A DNA stretch of 64,000 nt from Clostridia bacterium (GTDB lineage: Bacteria > Bacillota > Clostridia > Christensenellales > Borkfalkiaceae), in contig JAFTSN010000001.1 of NCBI GenBank assembly GCA_017467275.1, positions 271,700-335,699 on the forward strand, given 5' to 3'. The notes beneath the pieces were generated by a model. That model made no database searches, had not been told where the DNA came from, and saw nothing but the letters and a program-made list of their open reading frames with translations. Below, one piece after another: positions 18,330 through 27,474 of the stretch. The translations under genes and the position numbers were made by a program. Within the stretch, counting starts at the first letter, position 1. Every line of letters starts with the position of its first letter.

Positions 18330-19016
18330 TTAAAAAATCTGCAAAACCGCGCGGTTAAGCTTCAGCCATTCCCGCCTTTTTTTGTAGTCGGGCAGATACC
18401 GTTCGACCACCGCCCAAAACGCCTTGGAATGGTTCTTCTCGAAGATATGCGAAAGCTCGTGCACGACGACGTATTCGATCGTCTCTTTCGGCGCGTATAA
18501 AAGCCGAAAGGAAAAATTGAGCGCGTTATCAGGCATACACGAAGCCCAACATTTTTTCGTCGCCGTGATCTTGAGCGACGGATAAGAAATCCCCATTCGC
18601 CGCGCCCAACGCTCCGCCGCCTCCGAAAAAATCCGCTCGGCGTTTTCCTTGAGCCATTTCACAAGCCGTTTTCTCGAATCCCTTTGCGGCAGATAAACGA
18701 TATCGTTTGCGCCGTCGAAACCGCTTTGAAAGCATATCTTTTCCCCGGGGTACAGACGTATGGTCGTCCACCTGCCGATCAGATAAAAGGTGAAGCCGTC
18801 GAGATTTTCACTCGGCAACGTGATATCCTTTCCAATCCCCCTCGCCTTGTGCTTTAAGATCCAAGCCCGTTTTTTTCGGAGAAAGGAAAAAATCCGCTCC
18901 TCGCTCATGCGCTTTGGCGCGCGGACGACGACTCGCCCGAACGCGTCTATCAAAACAGCCAGCGTCTTTCTGTCGGAACGGATTATTTGATACGGTTTTA
19001 ATTCTTCTTCAATCAC
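18330..19016 (-). CDS. YgjP-like (DUF45/M48-type) zinc metallopeptidase
   Basis: About 228-aa predicted metal-dependent hydrolase of the YgjP/WLM group. The zinc site is '[35 protein letters not shown]', that is HExxH followed by the family-typical HSKxFW helix. The N-terminal half matches the family pattern ('[22 protein letters not shown]'). The GTG at 19016 overlaps the galE stop (GTGA) and gives the usual family N-terminus; an ATG at 19049 inside galE is the alternative. Function is poorly known; a role in protein quality control has been suggested for relatives. Confidence 0.8.
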   Translation of the reverse strand: MIEEELKPYQIIRSDRKTLAVLIDAFGRVVVRAPKRMSEERIFSFLRKKRAWILKHKARGIGKDITLPSENLDGFTFYLIGRWTTIRLYPGEKICFQSGFDGANDIVYLPQRDSRKRLVKWLKENAERIFSEAAERWARRMGISYPSLKITATKKCWASCMPDNALNFSFRLLYAPKETIEYVVVHELSHIFEKNHSKAFWAVVERYLPDYKKRREWLKLNRAVLQIF

Positions 19017-20026
19017 TTTTCGTAGCCGCGAGGGTTCCCGCTCTGCCATTTCCACTGCGAAGCGCACATCTCCTCGATACCGAACTGCGCCTTCCACTTA
19101 AGCTCCTTTGCCGCTTTATCGGGGCAGGCATAGCAAGCCGCGATATCCCCGGGTCTGCGCTCAACAATCTTATAGGGCAGCTCTTTCCCGCACGCCTTTT
19201 CAAAGGCATGAATCATATCGAGCACGCTATAGCCTTGACCTGTGCCGAGGTTATAAATATGCACGCCCGTCTCCTTACAATTCTCGATCGCGGCAATATG
19301 CCCGAGCGCCAAATCGACCACGTGGATATAGTCGCGCACACCCGTTCCGTCGGGCGTGTCGTAATCGTTGCCGTAGACTTGAATACATTTAAGCTTCCCG
19401 CTCGCCACCTGAGCCACGTAGGGCATCAGATTGTTGGGAATCCCCTTGGGGTCTTCGCCGATCAACCCGCTTTCGTGCGCGCCGACGGGGTTAAAGTATC
19501 TCAATAAAATGACGTTCCATGCGTTGTCCGCTTTATAAACGTCCTGCAAAATGCCCTCGAGCATAAGCTTGGTGCTTCCGTAGGGATTGGTCGTCGAGAG
19601 GTGGCAATCCTCGTCGAGGGGAAGCCGTTCGGGCGTGCCGTAGACGGTTGCCGACGAGGAGAAAATGATCTTCTTGACGTTGAACTTCTCCATGACCTCG
19701 AGAAGCGCGACCGTGCCGCCGATATTGTTGTCATAATATTTCAAGGGAATCTTACAGCTCTCGCCGACTGCTTTCAAGCCCGCAAAATGAATGACGGCGT
19801 CAATCTGATTTTCCGTGAAAATTTTCTCCATCCCCGCGCGATCGCGGATATCCGTCTCGTAAAATTTCACGCTCTTACCCGTGATGCTCTCCACGCGGCG
19901 CAAGCTCTCTGTGCTCGAATTGCACAAATTGTCCATCACGACAACGTTATAGCCCTTATTTAAAAGCTCCAAAACGGTGTGCGAACCGATATAGCCGCTA
20001 CCGCCTGTGACAAGAATGGTTTCCAT
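19013..20026 (-). CDS. galE: UDP-glucose 4-epimerase
   Basis: 337-aa short-chain dehydrogenase-type enzyme interconverting UDP-glucose and UDP-galactose for the Leloir pathway and surface polysaccharides. NAD-binding glycine motif '[11 protein letters not shown]' (residues 6-16), 'DNLCNSS', 'SSSATVYG' and the catalytic YGSTK (Tyr, Lys) are intact. It probably lies in one operon with the CNNM protein upstream, as a 42-bp gap has no clear promoter, and it overlaps the metallopeptidase gene downstream. Confidence 0.96.
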   Translation of the reverse strand: METILVTGGSGYIGSHTVLELLNKGYNVVVMDNLCNSSTESLRRVESITGKSVKFYETDIRDRAGMEKIFTENQIDAVIHFAGLKAVGESCKIPLKYYDNNIGGTVALLEVMEKFNVKKIIFSSSATVYGTPERLPLDEDCHLSTTNPYGSTKLMLEGILQDVYKADNAWNVILLRYFNPVGAHESGLIGEDPKGIPNNLMPYVAQVASGKLKCIQVYGNDYDTPDGTGVRDYIHVVDLALGHIAAIENCKETGVHIYNLGTGQGYSVLDMIHAFEKACGKELPYKIVERRPGDIAACYACPDKAAKELKWKAQFGIEEMCASQWKWQSGNPRGYEK

Positions 20027-20068
20027 CTATTTCACCTCCAACGGGGTCCTGCCCCGCTTCAAACAATT

Positions 20069-21328
20069 TTATTCCTCTTCCGTTTCCTCAACCCGCTTGG
20101 AACGCACCTTCAAAACCTTTTGACGGGTGGTTTTCACAACCTTGATCTCGAGAAACTTAAATTTCAAAATTTCGCCGACGGGCGGAATCCCACCGTATTT
20201 TTCCATAACCCAGCCGCCAACTGTGTTGGACTCAAAATTATCGTCCTCCTCCTCGACGCCGTATAAGTCGAAAAAGGTCTCCAGCTCGCATTTGCCGTCC
20301 ACCCAATATTCGTCCTCGGCGATCTTGCCGAAAAGGACCTCCTCTTCGTCGTGCTCGTCCCAGATCTCGCCGACGAGCTCCTCCAAGATATCCTCAAGCG
20401 TGACGATACCGACCATGCCGCCGTATTCGTCCGAAACCGCCGCCATGTGAATCTTCTGCTTTTGAAGCTGTTTTAAAAGGGTGGAAATACGGGTGTATTC
20501 CGTCGTGAACGCGATATCTTGCAACACGCGCCCGATGTCCTTATCGCCGTTGAGATACGCGTTATAGAAATCCCGCTCGTGAATGAGTCCGATCACGTTA
20601 TCGATCGTATCCTTATAGACGGGGATGCGAGAATAGACGTTTTCGCGGAAAACGGACAAAATCTCGTCCATACTGCTGTCGTTGGAGACGGCAACCACGT
20701 CCACGCGCGGGACCAAAATGTCCTCGACTTTCAGATCGTCGAATTCGAGCGCCGAACGAAGCAGCTCCGATTCGTCCTCCTTAAGCGTGCCGTCCTCCTC
20801 CGCCTCGTCAACGAGCGACATAAGCTCCTCGTCCGTCACCGTGTCGTCGGGCTTCAAACGGAATATTTTCGCAAGCAGCTTTTTAAAGCCGTTGAAAAGA
20901 AATCCGAACGGCACTAAAATCCAATAGAAAAACTGCATCAACGGGTAAAAGAGGAAGCAGATCTTCTCGGGATATACGCTCGCGAGATACTTGGGCGTGA
21001 TCTCGCCGAAAATAAGCACCGCAAGCGTCAAAACGACGGTTGAAACGGTGGTGGCGTTCGCACCTGCGCCCAAAAGCTTTGCAAACAGAACGGTACCCAG
21101 CGCGGAAGCCGTTAAGTTGACGATGTTGTTCCCTATAAGAATCGCCGTGATCAGCTTATCGTATTTTTCCTCGGCAAAGGCATACACCGCTTTCGCGTTC
21201 TTCTTGCCGAGCGTGAGCATGCTTTTGAGCTTGATTCTGTTCGCGCAGGAGAACGCCGTCTCCGTCGCCGAGAAAAAGCCCGAAAGCAAAATGAGCACAA
21301 CGATTACAATAGATAGAGGGATATCCAT
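20069..21328 (-). CDS. CNNM/CorC (HlyC) family transport protein
   Basis: 419-aa membrane protein: DUF21/CNNM domain with about four helices (1-180), a pair of CBS domains (about 205-325: 'ILVPRVDVVAV', 'IPVYKDTIDNVIGLIHERDF'), and a C-terminal CorC_HlyC domain ('EYWVDGKCELETFFDLYGVE'). Relatives transport Mg2+ (possibly Na+ coupled) and sense nucleotides through the CBS pair. It has its own near-consensus promoter. The old family name hemolysin should not be taken as function. Confidence 0.92.
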   Translation of the reverse strand: MDIPLSIVIVVLILLSGFFSATETAFSCANRIKLKSMLTLGKKNAKAVYAFAEEKYDKLITAILIGNNIVNLTASALGTVLFAKLLGAGANATTVSTVVLTLAVLIFGEITPKYLASVYPEKICFLFYPLMQFFYWILVPFGFLFNGFKKLLAKIFRLKPDDTVTDEELMSLVDEAEEDGTLKEDESELLRSALEFDDLKVEDILVPRVDVVAVSNDSSMDEILSVFRENVYSRIPVYKDTIDNVIGLIHERDFYNAYLNGDKDIGRVLQDIAFTTEYTRISTLLKQLQKQKIHMAAVSDEYGGMVGIVTLEDILEELVGEIWDEHDEEEVLFGKIAEDEYWVDGKCELETFFDLYGVEEEDDNFESNTVGGWVMEKYGGIPPVGEILKFKFLEIKVVKTTRQKVLKVRSKRVEETEEE

Positions 21329-21382
21329 AAATCCTCCGTGTGAAATTTAAGCGGCATGACGTTCACCGCCTTACAGGATTTT

Positions 21383-21411
21383 ATTATAATACTTTTATGA
21401 GACTTTGTCAA
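21383..21411 (-). promoter_or_regulatory. Promoter of the CNNM/CorC-galE operon
   Basis: Minus strand TTGACA (21411-21406), 17 bp, TATAAT (21388-21383). Confidence 0.8.
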
Positions 21412-21504
21412 GATAAAGTATGTGAAATTGTATTTTTTCACAAAAAATCTGAAAGATTTTCACAACCGTTTGATAATCGAACGCCTTTTTTCGGTCCATT
21501 TAAC

Positions 21505-21545
21505 AAAAAATGCGGAAAGAACGTCAAGCCCTTTCCGCACTTTTT
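21505..21545 (-). terminator. Terminator of the GH31 gene
   Basis: 9-bp stem TGCGGAAAG/CTTTCCGCA (21511-21519, 21531-21539), with a T-run on the minus strand after it. Confidence 0.8.
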
Positions 21546-21558
21546 CAATATTCGCTCT

Positions 21559-23991
21559 TCACTTTTCGCCGACCGTCTCTTTCAGTCTCAGCTTCACGCC
21601 CGCGTTCAAGCCCGATGCTTCGACCGTCTTTAAAAACGCCTCAACGCTATCCGTCTCGAAAAGCTTGGCACGAAGCGCGCCCTTTTCGTCGTTCACGCCC
21701 TCCGCGCACAGTAAAATTTCAAGCGCCCGCGCCTTCAATTCTTCCAGCTCGCCCGCCACCGAAAACTCAACCTCGACCGTGTATTCGCAGCCCGCCTCAA
21801 AGGCAAATTCCGCCGCCGCGCAATCCAAAACGAGCTTTTTCAAAGGCACTTCCACGCCGTCCTTTCTAACCGTGACAGCTCCGCCTGGAATATCCTTGAA
21901 CAGCACTCGAATCCGTCTCCCCTCGGGCACGACGGAGCTTTCCCCGCGCGAGCTGATTCTCAACGTTTGCAGACATGCCCCGTCCGTTTCGGAAAGCGCC
22001 ATCTTAAACCCGGTGAAAAATTCGCCCTGCTTTCCGTTCTCTCTGCCGTCCTCATAGAGCGTGAATCCACCGTTCCCCGAATACGCCCAAACCTCAAGCT
22101 TTTCGGGATTATCCACCGAATTGCCTTTATCTGCCGACAGCGGCAACACCCCGCCTGCTCTCATTAAAACAGGCACGTTTTCCAAGGTGCGAAGCAGTGT
22201 TTTGGTCACGCCGCCCACAGGGGAAACGTACTTGTCCCCCGTGAAAATATCCGTCCACCGTCCCTCGGGAATCCAAACGCGGGTACGCGCATAGCCGTCC
22301 TTAAAGCGTTTGGCGGTCACGGGCGCGACAAGCATATCCCCGCCGAACAAATACTCGCTCTTTCTCTCATAGGCTTCCCGTTGGTCCCATTCGTAGTAAA
22401 CGGGCTCGACGATTGCCAGCCCCTCCTCGCTCGTGCGGCGGGCTTGCGTATACAGCCAAGGAATCAATCTGTGACGGAATCGGAGCCAATTTTCAGCGAC
22501 CGCCCCCGCACCGTTCAAATACCGCCAAGGTTCCTTGCTCATCGTCAATTCGCTTGAGCCGTGCAAACGGTTGATGGGACTCAAAACTCCGAACTGTACG
22601 TGGCGCGTATATAATTCGTCCGATTTTTCACCCTGCATATGTCCGCCGATATCGTGACTCCACCAAGTGTAACCGACGTTACTCGCCGTCGCCGTGAAAT
22701 AGGGAAGATACCCGAGCGTTTTCCACGTGACGTGCGTATCGCCTGAAAATCCCAACGGATATCTGTGCGATCCGACGCCCGCATAACGCGAAAGAATGAG
22801 CGGCGTTTGGGTGTCGGCGGCGTTGTCGAGATAATGATAGTGGTTGAGCGACCATAAGGGATCCAAGCCTTCCATACCCGAAGTCGTGCCCTGCTGCCAA
22901 TCAATCCACCAAAACGCAACCCCGTCCCTTTCGTGCGGCTTATGCACAACGGAAAAATAGTTCTCTATAAACTTCGGATTGGCAATATCAAACGGGATTT
23001 TTTCGAGCGTAGAAGCGTCCATGCCCATAGCGTTTGCCATTTCCTCATAGCAATCTTCCCACCAACGAATCCCGTCTGCGGGATGGAGATTCAAGGTAAT
23101 CTTGAGCCCCCTTTGGGAAATTTCTTTTAAGAACGCTTGCGGATCGGGGAAAAGCTCTTTGTTCCAGCTATACCCCGTCCAGCCGTTCGCGCCGCCGTAA
23201 AACGGGGTGTTTCTCCCCTGCTCCGTGATTTTTTTCTGCGCGTCGAGGTTATTTGAATAATGCCAATCCATATCGATCGTCGCAACCGTCAAGGGCACCT
23301 CTCTCTCCTCGAAGCGGTTTAAAACGCGCAGATATTCCTCGTCCGTATAGGCAAAATAGCGGCTCCACCAATTCCCGAGCGCAAACCGCGGCACAAGCGG
23401 GGTCTTGCCCGTGATGAGATAGAGCGCGCGCACCGCTCCGCGATAGTCGTTTCCATAGACGAATACGTACTCGTCCGTTCCGTCTCCTTTCTCCGCAATA
23501 ATTTCGCCGTTTTCGCTTAACGTGAGCGAATTCTCGTCGTGAAACAGCGCAACGCCGCTCCTCGAGCAAACGCCGTTTTCGAGCTCCACCTTATGCGACG
23601 GCGTGGGATTATACGGCTCTTTAATAAAATCGTCGCCGTTACACTGATCGAGAGTGCGGTAGGTCCCCTTGAGATTCCCCGCATTTTCAATCCGTTTGAG
23701 CTTCCCGCCCACCTCGACGAGACAATCCTCCCGCTTTTCGCGCAATATAAGCTTAAAGCCCGCCGCCGTTATGACCGCCCGCTTTTCCCCAAGTTCCACG
23801 CTAAACTCCTGCTCGGGCATATCACGGAACCAAACCGACTGCGTCGCTGCATCGCGGAAAACGCCCCTCTCGCTTCTCTCCAAGCGAAATAGCCTGTCCG
23901 TTAAAACGGTCACACGGTAATTCTTCCAAAAAACGACGTTTTTCTCTTTCGCCACAGGCGAAGTTTTTACAATAAAGCGTTCGCTTAACAT
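21559..23991 (-). CDS. Glycoside hydrolase family 31 (alpha-glucosidase/alpha-xylosidase type)
   Basis: 810-aa GH31 enzyme without a signal peptide, so it acts on imported sugars. Order: N-terminal beta-sandwich (about 1-200), catalytic (beta/alpha)8 barrel with the nucleophile Asp in 'FWWIDWQQG' and the acid/base region 'GFSGDTHVTWKT', then C-terminal beta domains. Family signatures 'RYFAYTDEEY' and 'TIDMDWHY' are visible. The WIDWQQG form differs from the common WxDMNE, so substrate (alpha-glucoside, alpha-xyloside or another) is not assigned. It is divergent from an AraC regulator that probably controls it. Confidence 0.9.
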   Translation of the reverse strand: MLSERFIVKTSPVAKEKNVVFWKNYRVTVLTDRLFRLERSERGVFRDAATQSVWFRDMPEQEFSVELGEKRAVITAAGFKLILREKREDCLVEVGGKLKRIENAGNLKGTYRTLDQCNGDDFIKEPYNPTPSHKVELENGVCSRSGVALFHDENSLTLSENGEIIAEKGDGTDEYVFVYGNDYRGAVRALYLITGKTPLVPRFALGNWWSRYFAYTDEEYLRVLNRFEEREVPLTVATIDMDWHYSNNLDAQKKITEQGRNTPFYGGANGWTGYSWNKELFPDPQAFLKEISQRGLKITLNLHPADGIRWWEDCYEEMANAMGMDASTLEKIPFDIANPKFIENYFSVVHKPHERDGVAFWWIDWQQGTTSGMEGLDPLWSLNHYHYLDNAADTQTPLILSRYAGVGSHRYPLGFSGDTHVTWKTLGYLPYFTATASNVGYTWWSHDIGGHMQGEKSDELYTRHVQFGVLSPINRLHGSSELTMSKEPWRYLNGAGAVAENWLRFRHRLIPWLYTQARRTSEEGLAIVEPVYYEWDQREAYERKSEYLFGGDMLVAPVTAKRFKDGYARTRVWIPEGRWTDIFTGDKYVSPVGGVTKTLLRTLENVPVLMRAGGVLPLSADKGNSVDNPEKLEVWAYSGNGGFTLYEDGRENGKQGEFFTGFKMALSETDGACLQTLRISSRGESSVVPEGRRIRVLFKDIPGGAVTVRKDGVEVPLKKLVLDCAAAEFAFEAGCEYTVEVEFSVAGELEELKARALEILLCAEGVNDEKGALRAKLFETDSVEAFLKTVEASGLNAGVKLRLKETVGEK

Positions 23992-24097
23992 TTTCTATCT
24001 CCTTTTACTTGACTTTCTAGCGATTTTATTATATCATAAAAACAACGGGATTATTATTATTTTTTACTGTTATTATCATAAATCTTAAGGTATCTGT
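23992..24097. promoter_or_regulatory. Shared control region of the GH31 and araC-type genes
   Basis: 106-bp AT-rich divergent region. On the minus strand a TATAAT lies at 24033-24028 and AAGGAG precedes the GH31 ATG; no proper -35 box is seen, as expected for an activator-dependent promoter. AT-rich repeats of ATTATT (24050-24062) lie in the middle. Confidence 0.5.
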
Positions 24098-24862
24098 ATG
24101 TTTTTTGAAACTTATCGCGATCAAACCTCTTATTATTATCACGGCGACAACATCTGCCCCGCCCATTTTCACCGTTCACCCGAGGTTATGTATGTGCTTT
24201 CGGGCTCAAAAACAGCGTGGCTAGACGGCAAACAATACGAGATTTCGGAAGGAGAAATGCTCGTTTGTACGCCTTATGCCCTACATCTGTTTCCGCCCAG
24301 CGAAAACGGCGTGCAGATCGTCGCTTCTATCCCCAGCGAATATTGCTCGAGATTTGAGCGGCTTTGTCAGGCAAATACGCCCGTCTCTCCCATCGTCAAG
24401 GACGAAAACGGCGTTCTTCTGAAGCTGATTACCGCGCTGAAAAATCAAAAAAATCCGTTCCTTTTCGAGGGGATTGCCAACTGTCTGTTCGGCTTTTTCA
24501 CGGAACGAATCGGCTTTGTCCCGACAAAGGCACCGTCCGAACGCTCCATAGTGGACTCGATTGCAAAATATATCGATGAAAATTACTCTAATCCTTTGAC
24601 GCTCGACGGGCTAGCCCTAGAATTCGGCTACTCGCCCAACTACTTTTCTTTTCTCTTTAAAAAGCATTTCAAAACGGGCGTCACGCAATATATCAATTTC
24701 ACGCGCGTGATAAAATCCCTAAAGCTGTTGAAAAGCCAAAAGATTTCCTCCGTCTATTTTCTATGCGGCTTCAAAAGCCCCCAGCAATACTTTTTGAACT
24801 TTAAAAGATACTTCGGCTGCACGCCGAAAGAATATATGAGCGGCAAAAAACGTTTCGATTGA
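24098..24862 (+). CDS. AraC-family regulator with cupin sensor domain
   Basis: 254-aa regulator. The N-terminal cupin-like sugar-sensing domain (about 1-145) has the pattern 'CPAHFHRSPEVMYVLSG'. The C-terminal AraC domain (about 155-254) carries 'LALEFGYSPNYFSFLFKKHFKTGVTQYI' and 'KISSVYFLCGFKSPQQYFLNFKRYFGCTPKEY'. The divergent GH31 glycosidase is the likely target, with an oligosaccharide as inducer. Confidence 0.88.
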   Translation: MFFETYRDQTSYYYHGDNICPAHFHRSPEVMYVLSGSKTAWLDGKQYEISEGEMLVCTPYALHLFPPSENGVQIVASIPSEYCSRFERLCQANTPVSPIVKDENGVLLKLITALKNQKNPFLFEGIANCLFGFFTERIGFVPTKAPSERSIVDSIAKYIDENYSNPLTLDGLALEFGYSPNYFSFLFKKHFKTGVTQYINFTRVIKSLKLLKSQKISSVYFLCGFKSPQQYFLNFKRYFGCTPKEYMSGKKRFD

Positions 24863-24876
24863 TTCGGAACGTTTTT
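24851..24876 (+). terminator. Terminator overlapping the end of the AraC gene
   Basis: Stem CGTTTCG/CGGAACG (24851-24857, 24865-24871, one G-U pair), then TTTTT. The left arm lies inside the last codons. Confidence 0.65.
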
Positions 24877-24930
24877 CTTATCTCAAGCCCGCCTCCGCAT
24901 TGACCTCCGCTTCGCCTTTTAACGGGACGT

Positions 24931-26481
24931 TCATTCCGTTTTTTTTCGTTCAAACAAATATTCCCCGTTCTTTCCGAGCTTCCGCTCGGGGAAATGGCAC
25001 GCCGCGAAATGCCCCTTGGCAACCTCCTTAAGCTCGGGCGGTACGCGTCTGCATTTTTCCTGCGCCATAAAGCACCGCGTGTGAAATTTGCATCCGGACG
25101 GCGGGCGTATCGGACTCGGAATATTCCCCTCGAGAATGATTTTCTCCCGCCCCGCACCCTCGGGGTCGGTGGTGGGGATGGAGCTTAACAGCGCGACTGT
25201 ATACGGATGCCTCGGGTCCTTAAAAACCGTTTTCGCGTCCGCGAGCTCGACGATATTGCCAAGATACATCACCCCGATTCGCCCTGAAATGTGCCTAACG
25301 ACGGAAAGATCGTGCGAAATAAACAGATAGGTAAATTTTTCCCGCGCTTGAAGCTCCTGCAAGAGGTTGATAATCTGTGACTGAATGGAGACGTCGAGCG
25401 CGGACACGCACTCGTCGCAGACGACGAATTTGGGTCGGACGGCAAGCGCCCGCGCGATACAGATTCTTTGGCGTTGCCCGCCCGAAAACTGATGCGGATA
25501 GCGGTGTAGCATATATTCCTGTAAACCGCATTCCTTCATGACCTCTAAAATATACTCCCGCATCTTTTTCGAGCCTCTCTTGAAAAAACCGTGCGTGACG
25601 AGCCCCTCCTCAATGATCTGTCCAACGGTCATGCGTGGATCGAGCGAGGAATAGGGGTCCTGAAAAATAATCTGCAAATCCTTTCTTAAAAACCGCATCT
25701 CGTTATAAGTCAGCCGCGAAAGGTCTATCCCATCGTCCAAAAAAGCCTCCAATCGGCAAAATTCCGCATTGTCTGCATATTTTTTCTTGAGCGCTTCTAT
25801 CTTCCCGCAAATCGTCTCGCTGCTTTTTGTCAATAGAGACATACTCCCCTCGAGCGCGCGTTTTTTTTCCTCAAGCCGCCGTCTTTCAGTCTGCGTTTTT
25901 CCCTCTTTTTCGAGACTCTTCTCCTTTCTTTTCAGCTTTGCTATTTCAACGTTCAAGCGATAACGATCAAAAAGAAGCGTCGCCCCCGCGCGAAGCTCCA
26001 AGCCGTCCAAAGCGGCAAAACCGCCGAGGATGCTCGCCACGGCAAAAAACGCAGAATCCGCGTTTGCCTGCGCCAAGTTTTTTTCCTGTAGCTGAAAGAA
26101 GGTCGCACCATCCCCCAGCGCCTCGCATTCCTCCGCTTTCTTTTTCGCAGCGACCGTTAAATCGCGATATTTTTTCACGTACCGTTCCGCGTTCTTTAAA
26201 ACGTCCTCGACGTAACGGGGCGCGAGCTCGGAGACCGAACGCCCGTAATAGACGGTGCTGCCCGCCGTCTGCTCGTAAAGCTGTAAAATCACTCTGCCGA
26301 GCGTGGATTTTCCGCATCCCGATTCCCCCACGAGCCCGAGCGTTTCCCCTTCAAAAATATCGAGCGAGATTTCTTCGTTCGCCCGAACGAATAACCGCTC
26401 CCGTTTAAAAAACGACTCTTTTGCCACGGGAAAATATTTTTTAAGACCGTTGATTGACAGCAATTTTTTTGTGTTTTGCAC
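24931..26481 (-). CDS. oppF: Oligopeptide ABC importer ATPase OppF with long internal insertion
   Basis: 516 aa against about 320 for usual OppF. Walker [10 protein letters not shown] (52-60), Q-loop [11 protein letters not shown] (273-283), signature LSGGQRQR, a Walker B region reading '[12 protein letters not shown]' (Cys where Pro is usual in DEP), and the OppF C-terminal Cys motif '[15 protein letters not shown]'. About 165 residues (roughly 90-255) are inserted between the Walker A strand and the Q-loop. They are rich in Lys/Glu with heptad character ('[19 protein letters not shown]') and should form a helical hairpin. GTG start at 26481, with GGAGGAG upstream. It overlaps oppD by 41 bp. 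Confidence 0.88.
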   Translation of the reverse strand: MQNTKKLLSINGLKKYFPVAKESFFKRERLFVRANEEISLDIFEGETLGLVGESGCGKSTLGRVILQLYEQTAGSTVYYGRSVSELAPRYVEDVLKNAERYVKKYRDLTVAAKKKAEECEALGDGATFFQLQEKNLAQANADSAFFAVASILGGFAALDGLELRAGATLLFDRYRLNVEIAKLKRKEKSLEKEGKTQTERRRLEEKKRALEGSMSLLTKSSETICGKIEALKKKYADNAEFCRLEAFLDDGIDLSRLTYNEMRFLRKDLQIIFQDPYSSLDPRMTVGQIIEEGLVTHGFFKRGSKKMREYILEVMKECGLQEYMLHRYPHQFSGGQRQRICIARALAVRPKFVVCDECVSALDVSIQSQIINLLQELQAREKFTYLFISHDLSVVRHISGRIGVMYLGNIVELADAKTVFKDPRHPYTVALLSSIPTTDPEGAGREKIILEGNIPSPIRPPSGCKFHTRCFMAQEKCRRVPPELKEVAKGHFAACHFPERKLGKNGEYLFERKKTE

Positions 26482-27472
26482 TCTTTCTCTCCTCCTTTTT
26501 GGGATAGAAACAACGAATCAACTGCCCCGGTGCGTGCTCTTTGAGCTCGGGCTCGGTTTCGATACACTTCTTCGTGCAATATTTACACCGCGGCGCAAAT
26601 TTACACCCTTTGGGCAGCTCCAGCGGATGAGGCACTGCGCCTGGAATGGGTTCAAGTCTCTTTCCCGCACTCTCCAATCGTGGCACCGAGAGCATCAGCC
26701 CCTCCGTGTAGGGATGTGAATACTCGCAATTCGTAAAAATGAGCTTTGCCGACGAGCGTTCCACCACCTGCCCACAATACATAACCACGACGTCGTCCGC
26801 CATTTCGTTTATCACGCCGAGATCGTGCGTGATAAAGACGATAGACGTACCGTTTTCCCGTTGCAGTTCGTTCATCAACCGCAAAATTTGCGCCTGAATC
26901 GTGACGTCAAGCGCGGTCGTAGGCTCGTCCGCAATCAAAATCTTCGGACGGCACGCAAGCGCCATTGCAATCATGACCCGTTGCCGCATACCGCCCGAGA
27001 GCTGATGCGGATACTGCCTTGCCACCGCCTCGGGGTTAGGGATCTGCACAGCGGCAAGCATGCGGACGGCTTCCCGCTCCGCCTCCTTTTTTTTGAGTCC
27101 GCGGTGGATTATAAAGGGCTCGGAAAGCTGCCGTTTCACACTGAATACGGGATTAAGCGAGGTCATGGGCTCCTGAAAAATAACGGAGATCTGATTGCCG
27201 CGTATTTCATACATTCGGTTAAGGGGCACCTTGGTCAAATCCTCGAGCATTCCGCCCGCGTCAAAGAGGATCTCCCCGCTCTCAATATAGCCGTTCCCGT
27301 CGAGGAGACGCAAGATACTCATTGCGGAAACGCTTTTCCCTGACCCCGATTCGCCAACGATCCCAAGCGTTTTCCCCGCCTCGATCGAATAGGAAACGTC
27401 GTTGACCGCTTTCACGATCCCCCGTTTCGTCCGAAAATAGGTGTGCAAATTTTTTACTTCGAGTAAGGACAT
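26441..27472 (-). CDS. oppD: Oligopeptide ABC importer ATPase OppD
   Basis: 343-aa ATPase of the Opp/Dpp family: Walker [10 protein letters not shown]-loop '[11 protein letters not shown]', signature LSGGMRQR, Walker [13 protein letters not shown], and C-terminal Cys cluster '[16 protein letters not shown]' that may bind an Fe-S cluster as in some Opp/Dpp ATPases. Start at 27472 (MSLLEVKNL), two bases after the oppC stop, with GGAG upstream; an open extension to 27589 lies wholly inside oppC and is rejected. Confidence 0.93.
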   Translation of the reverse strand: MSLLEVKNLHTYFRTKRGIVKAVNDVSYSIEAGKTLGIVGESGSGKSVSAMSILRLLDGNGYIESGEILFDAGGMLEDLTKVPLNRMYEIRGNQISVIFQEPMTSLNPVFSVKRQLSEPFIIHRGLKKKEAEREAVRMLAAVQIPNPEAVARQYPHQLSGGMRQRVMIAMALACRPKILIADEPTTALDVTIQAQILRLMNELQRENGTSIVFITHDLGVINEMADDVVVMYCGQVVERSSAKLIFTNCEYSHPYTEGLMLSVPRLESAGKRLEPIPGAVPHPLELPKGCKFAPRCKYCTKKCIETEPELKEHAPGQLIRCFYPKKEERKSAKHKKIAVNQRS

Positions 27473-27474
27473 AT

